64,000 nucleotides of DNA, taken from positions 33,162,054 to 33,226,053 of the forward strand of contig OY365806.1 of NCBI GenBank assembly GCA_959347315.1, given 5' to 3'. The DNA comes from Bimastos eiseni. Lineage: Eukaryota > Annelida > Clitellata > Crassiclitellata > Lumbricidae. Made by a program: the position numbers and the translations under genes. Below the pieces are notes generated by a model. It saw nothing but the letters and a program-made list of their open reading frames with translations, did no database searches and was not told the DNA's origin. Of the stretch, positions 56,201-64,000 are shown piece by piece (position 1 is the stretch's first letter; each line of letters starts with the position of its first letter).

Positions 56201-59200
56201 AACGAACTGATTGTATTTGATTTTAAGAAATTGAATATGCTGCAATATACCTGGCACAAGTGATGCAAAACTGAGAGATGATTGAGCAGCTGATGAGACG
56301 AGGATGTGTTTCTCGGTTCCATCTTCCTGTTGGATGATAATTGATGTCTCCTTCAAAGCAGGCATTGAATCTGGAGGTGTAATCATCAGGTTGGATTTTG
56401 GCATCAGGGCTGGCAGCAAATTCTGGACAGATAAAAAAAATGATAAAAATAAATCAATAAAAAAACATTACCATACTATTACACTGAAACTCTAAGAAGT
56501 AAATTCATTGTATAACAATATGACTATATAAACTGAAATATCATTTTAAAAAAATAATTAATTAAAAGAATAACGAAAATTAGTTGAATGAAAAACAGTT
56601 AAACAAATCCTTTGAAAAACCAGCAAAATAAACTCATTCAAAAACGAACAAAAACAAAGCAAGTACACTAGCTGATAAACAGTTAACAGAATTGATTCAT
56701 TAGAAAACAAAGACATTTTTCATTAGCAAAAAAATAATATAACTCAAAAACAAATTAAAATAGGAAATAGTTTAGGATAGATGGCTCTGATCACAGCACA
56801 TCAAAATGTCACAGAATTAGATCATTCCAGAATACATTAAAAGATAAGCCATGTACCAAATGCTTTCCAAATTTACAAATATCTAGTAATAGCACACTGA
56901 TGGTCTGCATAAAATCACCTGACTGTATATGACTGGATTAACAGCAAGCGGCCTTCGACGCGGACGACCACGACCTCGTTTTACTGAAAACAACATTACC
57001 AAGCCATTAAATATATTATCCATAAAGGTATAGGTAGACTTTGTGAGAGGTCTAACACCGAATCTCTAGTATATATTGGCAAAGATCCAAGAAGCACAAC
57101 CAAATTTCGGCAAAGATTTTCACAAACTGCAGCAGACCTTGTCTATGGTTCAATAAGCTCCAGGCATTTTGAACAAAGATCCAGAGACTTCAAGCACATT
57201 TTGGCACAGGTCCTGTAAGCTCTGGGTTTAGGTAAAGATCTTCCTCTTTCGAACAAGCCATCTCTACTTTCCCGATGATTAATAAACTGTTCCCCTATTT
57301 CTACTCTCAATTTCATTTCCAAAGACCTGGAACAAATGGCTGTCAATTGCCCACTCCTCCAGGTGCAACTGACCCATCAGATTCCTCTGCTTCCAATTTT
57401 TTTCTACCATACATGTAGACTAACCTCTGGTTTACCCCACTTACTGGAATAACACCTGGCTTATAATTTGCATAAGATTTTAGTGTGAAAGAAGCCATCA
57501 AATTTTTTCTCAACTTATACCAGATTAGCACAGGTTCAAAAGGCACTAATGAAATTTAGTCACACCTGAAAAAGATCAGAATTAACGTTTCACAAAGGTC
57601 TAAATACCGCTAGTAACCTTTGGCACTGGTTCCAAAGCAACATAACAGTTTGGCAAACATCCAATAAAATCTAGTGAATTTTAGTATAGCAAATTTTGGC
57701 ACAGATTCAAAATAAGCCTAAATATTGGCCCATATTAAAAAATTTGGCACAGATTCAACAGTCTGTATCAAATTTGGCACATGTTCGACAAATTCTAATT
57801 AGCTATGGCTCAGCTGAAAAAGCTATAACCTGGTAGTCCTAAGTTAGCAAGGAAGTTCTGCATCTGATTCTGTGTTGTCAATTGTGGAACCATAGTTTCA
57901 GTGGGTGCCTTTTCTGATCCTGCCACTGATACCCCAGAAACCGAAACCACGACATCTTCCGGCAAACTCGCAGTTCCTGAACTGTCCTCTTTTTGTCGCT
58001 CGATTTCATAGTCTGTGAGTTGACTTGGTTTCTTCTTAACTCGAGAACTTTTTCGTCGCCCAACGGCCAAACCCAAAAGACACTCAGCCGCACTGCTTTC
58101 CTGCTCTGATAAAACGATGCCTGACTTGTCGTCTTCATCACTGTTATCAAGTTTATCATCTAAGAAGTTCCTTGAGGAATTGGCAATCGAGTTTTCAGAC
58201 GATGATGATGATATCTTCACAGACTTTGGAGGTCGACCTCTCTTTCGTTTTATTGTTAAATCATTTCCTGTAATTTTGACATAAATTATTAAAAATTCAT
58301 GACAAATACAGCATTTTCATGAGATAACATTATTAAAGACCCTACACGTTTACTGACCTTGATGCTGTTTCAATGAACCTATATTATTTTGCTCAGAATT
58401 GATCATTAATTTATGTTTTATGCATTACAATAATGGTGCCAACTTAAGTTAGTTAAAAGATTAGACATACAATCCTCTGCTGACTGTATTCTGAGCACTG
58501 GAACTTCATAGAACTTGAATAGCTCTGCCCAAGGTGTCACAAGCAGACTCACTCAGAAGTGACCTTAAATTAATGTCTTGTGAATTAAGAAACCATTCTA
58601 TAGAAAGCCTCCAAAATTACACTAAAACTAACCAACTCTTAGAACTCTGTAGTGCCATTATAATAATTGTCACTAATTGATGGCAAGATAAAACAGATTC
58701 AAAATCTGGTCATTTTCAAAAGTCAGTGAAAGGGACATGTTTGCTGAAACAAAGATATAGGAATATGCATGTGTGTGCACTGTGCAAGTATCTTTCGTTC
58801 ATTCTTTCAGAACATTTATTTAGCACATTTACAAGATAAACTAATTAGAGGTGCTCCCAGACAAACTACAATGAAAAATTTTGAGAGATTCAACACTAAC
58901 TAGTTTCTACCGACTCATCCTTGATTGGATAGGCGACCAGACTCTTAGTGCCTGGCTCCAACCGCAGCACACATTTCTCGTCTTCGATGATCACGACAGT
59001 GTCTTCAGTCAACGTGATTGGACGGTTAAGGTCAAGACATGCAGTGTCGGACTCCCGATTGTCGGAAACCCTCTCGATGGTCCTTTGGAATTCAGGGTCA
59101 GAGGTCATGTCATGTGAATTGTCTTGCAACAGGCTCCCCATCTGAAAATAAACGCAGTGGACCTATTTCATGAGCACAAAGCAACAGTAAGTTGGCTCAA

Positions 59201-62200
59201 GGGCAGTTAATCATTTATATATTTATCAAATAGATTATTTGTTTAAATGTAACCAGTTAACAATTTCAATTGGCACACTGAGATTTGATCCCAGGCGAAC
59301 TGGAGTGAAAGGCTAGAAAGTATTATGATGATTACTAGCACATGATAACAGTAATAATAAATAATTTAATAGTAATAAATAATAACAATATCAAAAGCAA
59401 AATTTCAATAATAACACTAATATAAAAAAACTAATAATAGTGATAGTACCAGAAGCATAATAACAGTGCCGAGTGTATGGATGTTTTCAATTGCCATAAG
59501 GGGGTTATTACAAGTTCAGTATGGCTTCTAAACTATCACTTCCATTGTATTAATCATCATCATTGGATTGCAAAAATAATCTCATAATAATGTCCCGGTT
59601 AGGCAGATGGCGATCCTCTGTTGAAGAGCCATCTAGATCCGCTGGAACAGATATGATAATGGGTTGCACCACTTTTCCTACTCCCCACCCCTGATACAAA
59701 CTGGCATCCTTCTCTACTAGAAGAGCCACCAGGTTTCCAAGGTAACCACTACAAACGTGTGGGTGTTATAATTATTATTATTATCAGTAGTTTCATTTAT
59801 TTATTATTATCATTTCAATTTTGTTTTCACAGTCCTTACAGTTCGGGCCATCATAGATTCATTAAACAATATTGTTGCTCCAAGTCCTATTCTTAATTGA
59901 TCGACCGCAGGTGGTTGTATGTCGATAGGCCATTCCAGAGGTGGTCCAGCAAAGGCAAAATTCCTTGAAACGTATTGTCTAGTTCCTCTTGCTGGAATGT
60001 GGAGGTCACTGCAAATGATGCCTATCCTTCTGCATCCAGCACCTTCACAGACAACTTAACCAGTAGCCTCACAATGAAATATATAATTTTTTCTAACTCC
60101 TTGTTCTTTGGATTATAAAAAATACCATTATGATTATTTCTAATAATACCACAACTGATAATAATCATAACTTCTATAGAGCCATAACAAATAATCATAT
60201 ACATGGCATCAATCAGTGATGCTCAAAGAATTCACACCATTGAGTTTCACAGTACCTCATTATGGTCCAAAGAATAGCTGGCATCCTCGAGTCCTTTTGA
60301 AGAAACCACTGAATCTACCAGATTAGCATCGATTACATGAACGAGACTGCCAGTGTCACTTCCATCACAGCTGAGCTGAATGTAGTGCACCTGATTGTGT
60401 GCATCAACCACCTGCTGAACAGGGAAAAAATACAAATCAAAGACGATGTAACAATCACAGTAATAGCAAGTAAGTTATTCAGCTGAGATTAGAATCCAAA
60501 GCCTTCTGAGAAAATTCGGGATAAAAAAACAACAGATATGGGAGGAAATGAAACGATGAAAAATCATCACGATCATTATCCGATGCTGGTGCCACCCATG
60601 TAATCTAGCAGTTAGTACAAATAAGTGACCCCTCATCAGTTTGGTCAATTTCCAAAAGAATCGATTTTCTCAAGCAATGCTTCTATTTATACTGAGCATC
60701 TCCTATACAGGTGTGTAAGTGTGTGTGATACCTTGATTTCCATTAACTGAAGATTCACACAGTCAGGTTGAACTGAATATTTCTGTATATACAGAGCCAA
60801 TGGTTAGAGTACCCACTCTTATGAGTATATCGTAAACTGGTTTTCAACTCAGTTCACCACTCCATACTTCTCCAGCATCTCTATTTCTTTTAGTCTGATA
60901 AAGAAACCACTAGAGTGGCTCCATCATTTACTGACAGAGCACACCAACTGCAAATGTTGCCTTTGACCCCTCCAAGTCTGCCTGGGATCCTCTCCTTCTT
61001 ATATTAGGCCTCTGTTGACCTCCTGCACCAGCTCTGCTGTGGCAACTGTACTGTAGATATGTGTTGTTATGGATGCCCTCTCTGATTGGCTGGCCTCTGC
61101 ACCATTCTTCTCAATGCTACAAAACTCAATTCCTCTTACTGGATGGTCAAAGATGATTGGCTGGTGTTGGTTGACTGGTAGATGAAACCTTTCTGTATCC
61201 TACTGTTATTGACTCTGTCCGAGAATTAGAGATCAATACAGACCAATAACTTAGCTTTTCTTTGCCTATTAATCAGCTTATTCAGAGTTATTACTACCAG
61301 CTACAGACTGTTTCTCGTTCCCCATCTCATGATCCTGCTGCTACCCTAGTCCATGCCTTTTTCACCAGCCGACTTGACTGTTGCTGCTCTGTTTCAGTTG
61401 GCCTGCCACGAGCATTGATAGTACGTCTCGACTGTTGTTGTTTTTTTTATTGCTCAGCTGCCCGTCTTGTTGGACGGTTTTTAAATACAATCCTGCCTCG
61501 GACTACATGCACGATTCTTAGCATTGATTTCCCATCCCACAACGCATCAGTCATCTGTGGGAGCTCAGTGGTTCTGTTTTTGGTTTAGCTAGTCTTCGAG
61601 CTCCTTGTTCAGACACCTCGACCAAGCAGCGCCGTTCCTTCTCAGTTGTTGGTCCTTCTACCTGGAACACATTCCCCTTAGAGAACTGACTGCTGCCAAG
61701 GAGTAATGTGCCTCTTTTCTTTACAAATTGCTTAAGATTGACTTGTAATGCCATAGTCGAACTGGGAATGCCTCCAACTAGACTTATTGAGTATACTATA
61801 TAAATGTTCAAATGGATGAACGAATTGCGTTTTCTTCAAAAGGACTTGATGATGCTAGCTATTCCTTGGCCCAGAATGAAGAGGTACCTTGAAACTCAAT
61901 GGAGGATCGATATCTTGTGAATCACTGATTGATGCCATGTGTATTATTGCTATGGCTCTATAGAAGTTATGATTATTACTATTAGAATTGTCATAAATAA
62001 TATCATGTTTAACAACTGCTCTTTATCATCAGAGATTGGCTGGGAGCACCTCAGAGTAGCTCATTTTGGAGGGTACTATTTAAGTACTCTGCATGAATGA
62101 AAGAATGAATTGGAAAGGAGTGCAGAGCTAATGAAAATACCTGGAAGTATTGAACTGGGTCAGAGGCCAGCTGTTGCAGAAGCAGATCAGTACTCATAAC

Positions 62201-62320
62201 TGCCATTGGGTCACCAGCTGGAGCGCCCTGTTCAAGAGGCTCATCTGATGGTTTCATCTCGTCCAGTTGGATCGCGTCAAGTGCCAGCATGAAAACACCA
62301 TCATTCTGACCTGGTTCCAT
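50225..62320 (-). CDS. AT-hook and C2H2 zinc-finger protein, 14 exons
   Basis: Probable DNA-binding nuclear regulator. Exons in reading order: 62320-62141 (ATG), 60411-60256, 59141-58901, 58267-57830, 56983-56919, 56422-56251, 55869-55663, 55322-55135, 53495-53367, 52990-52824, 52183-52064, 51691-51538, 51263-51071, 50286-50225 (TGA). All phases agree, giving 823 residues. The N-terminus is acidic; AT hooks occur at about residues 197-206 (KRKRGRPPK) and 340-350 (KRGRGRPRRRP). About nine C2H2 fingers occupy residues 498-745, including CTICLKEFTRKAHLKRHLRIH-type and CEYR-GCERSDINKHLLIH-type units. A short acidic tail ends DHDQVIVEV. The second exon could start 3 nt earlier (CAG/CAG acceptor). 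Multi-finger architecture with AT hooks recalls proteins such as ZNF335 or ZFAT, but the domain order does not match either, so I leave it unnamed. Confidence 0.82.
51538..55322 (-). CDS. C2H2 zinc-finger block (exons 8-12)
   Basis: Five exons, 55322-55135, 53495-53367, 52990-52824, 52183-52064 and 51691-51538, encode the finger array. Cys pairs visible in order: CSKC, CKCC, CYVC, CSIC, CTIC, CPHC, CEIC, CGVC, CKQC, each followed by a His pair after about 12 residues. Five fingers are split by introns between the Cys pair and the His pair (for example CPHCEYR|GCERSDINKHLLIH), so single exons hold half fingers. The last finger (CKQCGATFKSEALLR|EHRC) lacks a standard second His and may be degenerate. 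Confidence 0.85.
53275..53299. repeat. (AC)n microsatellite
   Basis: About 24 bp of AC dinucleotides in the intron between zinc-finger exons 9 and 10. Confidence 0.9.
54052..54543. mobile_element. GC-ended MITE, complete copy (492 bp)
   Basis: Starts GGGGACGTCCACATATTATG and ends in the near inverted complement TAATATATGGAATGGATG-GGCCCC. Inner subrepeats include GGGGTCCCCGAAAGTATGTA. Two partial copies lie at 39587-39800 and 48420-48715. It sits in a zinc-finger gene intron. Target duplication is unclear. Confidence 0.8.
56919..56983 (-). CDS. AT-hook exon 2 of the zinc-finger gene (65-nt exon)
   Basis: A very short exon between TTTTCAG and GTGATT encoding VKRGRGRPRRRPLAVNPVIY plus two residues. 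The GRGRP core flanked by arginines is a canonical AT hook. Having the second hook alone on its own small exon means that exon skipping would remove it; skipping 65 nt would also shift the frame. Confidence 0.75.
57830..58267 (-). CDS. AT-hook exon 1 of the zinc-finger gene
   Basis: A 438-nt exon beginning in phase with the previous exon through an arginine codon. Its first residues form an AT hook (KRKRGRPPK), which binds the AT minor groove. Serine/acidic runs (ISSSSSENS, DNSDEDDKS), a basic RRKSSRVKKKPSQ cluster and a Gln/Asn-rich end follow. The basic cluster is a plausible nuclear localisation signal. An alternative overlapping frame is open for 93 codons but has no splice or motif support. 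Confidence 0.8.
61250..62110 (+). mobile_element. LINE (CR1-like) 3' end
   Basis: Plus-strand pieces: LIQSYYYQLQTVSRSPSHD, TLVHAFFTSRLDCCCSVSVG, AARLVGRF, then a degraded C-terminus (about 61600-61760), a GGAGCACCTCAGAGTAGCTC box and a GAATGAAAGAATGAA tail. The same tail occurs at 2370-2440. It lies antisense in intron 1 of the zinc-finger gene and is dead. Confidence 0.8.
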
Positions 62321-64000
62321 CGAAGCCCTTTACAATATAGAATAAAGACAACAATAACATTAAAAACTTTAATAACGCAAAAAAAGAATATAATGAAAAT
62401 TACATGACACAAAACTGAGAGGCAGACAGACGGACAGAGTGAAAGGAATACATATGGTCACACACTCAAACACATAGCATGTAGAAATTGTGATTGTTGA
62501 ACATTTCTCATATATTCTGTATAAACCAGCCTAAAAAAACAAATAATTGGTATTCTGAATTTTTAAAGTCAGCATTGGTAAGTTTATTTTAATTTATTTA
62601 CTTTAATCAAAACAGAGCCAAACCCACGTGCATTTGTTTACATTTAATTAGCATATTCACCATGGAGTATCAGGTCATTTTCAGCCATCTTGAAATTCTG
62701 TAACATTACTTTAACCAGAGGTCAAACATTACGATTAAACAAAAAGTTGTAACGAAGCGGTAGTGCATTTCTCGTTAGGCTTTATTTTAGCGAAAGCCGT
62801 AAACTTGTAAAAGTTATCAAAATACTCTATGCAAATGAGTTCATTAGCGCGGAGCTACTTCGTGTAATAGGACCGTCACATCGATACTCACATTTGCTGC
62901 GTATATTTTAAACCTTCAAACGCTCTAAAACAACGAAAAGTCTAAAATAAGAGGTAAATTTACCTTAAACCCAATAATATATTTACAACAGAAAATGCAA
63001 AGTCGGAACGATTTTAATATTCATATTTGGTTATTTTCGCTCGGGAGACACCAGACGAAAGTAACTATATCACAGAGGATCAAACACTGTGATGACGCAC
63101 TTCACTGGAAATTAAACGTAAATATCCGACTCAGCAGTGTACATGTATTACTGGTGAAGTAAGTTTGTACATTTTATTTGTAAACTATTGCATAGCATTT
63201 AGGTGATCCTTCATGATACAGGTAAACTGTTATGCAATGGCCAACACACTTACAGTTGCTAAATGATAATGACACTGTGACAGTCGTCGAATAATATACA
63301 TTATATAATATGACTCCTAAAATATGTAGTCCGTTCATCAACCATAGAGCCAAAGACCTATGCCACCTATGCCATAGAATAGTTTGGCTCTTGTTGTGTT
63401 TCGATTTGAACTCGAATTTGAACTCTAGAGTTTCTCAGCGAATAGTACGCAAAATGGTTTAAATATCAAATTTTTAAGAATTTATGTAATTTTGAACAAT
63501 TTCTAAGGAGGCACATGATGCAGAGAAAGATTTCTGATGAAAGCACTCGCACCTAGTGAGCACTTCGTTCTAAATTTATATAAGAATTGACATTGTGAAA
63601 GCTGATAAGATTAGAAGTGATACTGTTTAACGTGATCGAACTTTACGTTCTGCAAGTAAAGAAATCATTGTTGAAGTCAACTGATCAAGCATAATTTACA
63701 GTGATGTCTTTTGTTCGCACCATTAGTTTTCTAAAATGTTAATAGTTCTTGTAAATTTAATTTGAACAGTGTTTTGCAGTTGACTGTAAAATAGTAACAT
63801 TCATCTTGAATTTTGAACCATTTGATTGGCAAGCTTCATGCCATGGGGAAAATTGAGGTGGTGACCCATTACCTATGCTATAAAAATGAAATTAGGCCTG
63901 TTTCTTTGAGTTCGGACAACACTACCCTGTCTAATCTCTGTCTGTGTTATCATGGCTTGGCAAGGATAGTGACTTGTGCATTTTCTCCTGGAATTGTGTT
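62321..64000. other. 5' flank of the zinc-finger gene
   Basis: Should hold the promoter and 5' UTR of the zinc-finger gene. No TATA box, splice site or further coding exon could be assigned with confidence, and 63.1-64 kb shows nothing recognised. Confidence 0.4.

Noticed and set aside
57878..58159. 93-codon open frame overlapping the AT-hook exon
   Set aside because: Alternative frame of a well-supported exon; it does not connect to neighbouring exons.

Overview
This window is eukaryotic animal DNA: AT-rich, with small exons bounded by GT/AG splice sites, long introns and many transposon relics. The repeat types (hAT MITEs, CR1-like LINE pieces, the 'tatatagcgcc' repeat, and a scatter of AGGCCT words) suggest a marine invertebrate, possibly a deuterostome. 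That placement is inference, and I cannot name the species. There are no bacterial operons, CRISPR arrays or RNA genes that I can support.

Three host genes can be assembled exon by exon. (1) About 2.66-25.6 kb, plus strand: 22 phase-consistent exons encode the last 873 residues of a long coiled-coil protein that I read as SYCP1, the transverse filament of the meiotic synaptonemal complex; its 5' end lies before the window or was not found. (2) 38.7-27.3 kb, minus strand: a MAP-kinase phosphatase of the DUSP8/DUSP16 group with an intact HCxxGxSRS active site; most of its N-terminal rhodanese-like (CH2) domain could not be found in the 5.3-kb first intron. (3) 62.3-50.2 kb, minus strand: 14 exons encode an 823-residue nuclear-type protein with two AT hooks and about nine C2H2 zinc fingers; I do not recognise the specific orthologue. 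The three genes have no evident functional link.

Transposons explain most of the rest. 1-5 kb: LINE pieces, a hAT-type MITE with a perfect 8-bp target duplication, and a frameshifted unclassified ORF interrupted by a short palindrome. 10-24 kb: introns with LINE pieces, a second copy of the same hAT MITE, a cluster of perfect hairpins and a 63-bp-arm MITE. 28-29.4 kb: a third MITE with an 8-bp target duplication, and a LINE tail. 39.3-42.2 kb: a foldback element, a MITE, and a hAT-like element carrying a dead LINE. 43.2-47.3 kb: a mariner-like fragment and a broken multi-segment ORF of a second unclassified repetitive family. 48-54.5 kb: a long TA tract and two copies of a GC-ended MITE. 61.2-62.1 kb: a LINE 3' end inside intron 1 of the zinc-finger gene.

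I see no convincing new multi-gene system. The points most worth checking are the repeated 70+74-nt exon pairs in the SYCP1-like gene, the missing CH2 region of the phosphatase, the two unclassified mobile-type ORF families, and the perfect hairpins near 19.3 kb.
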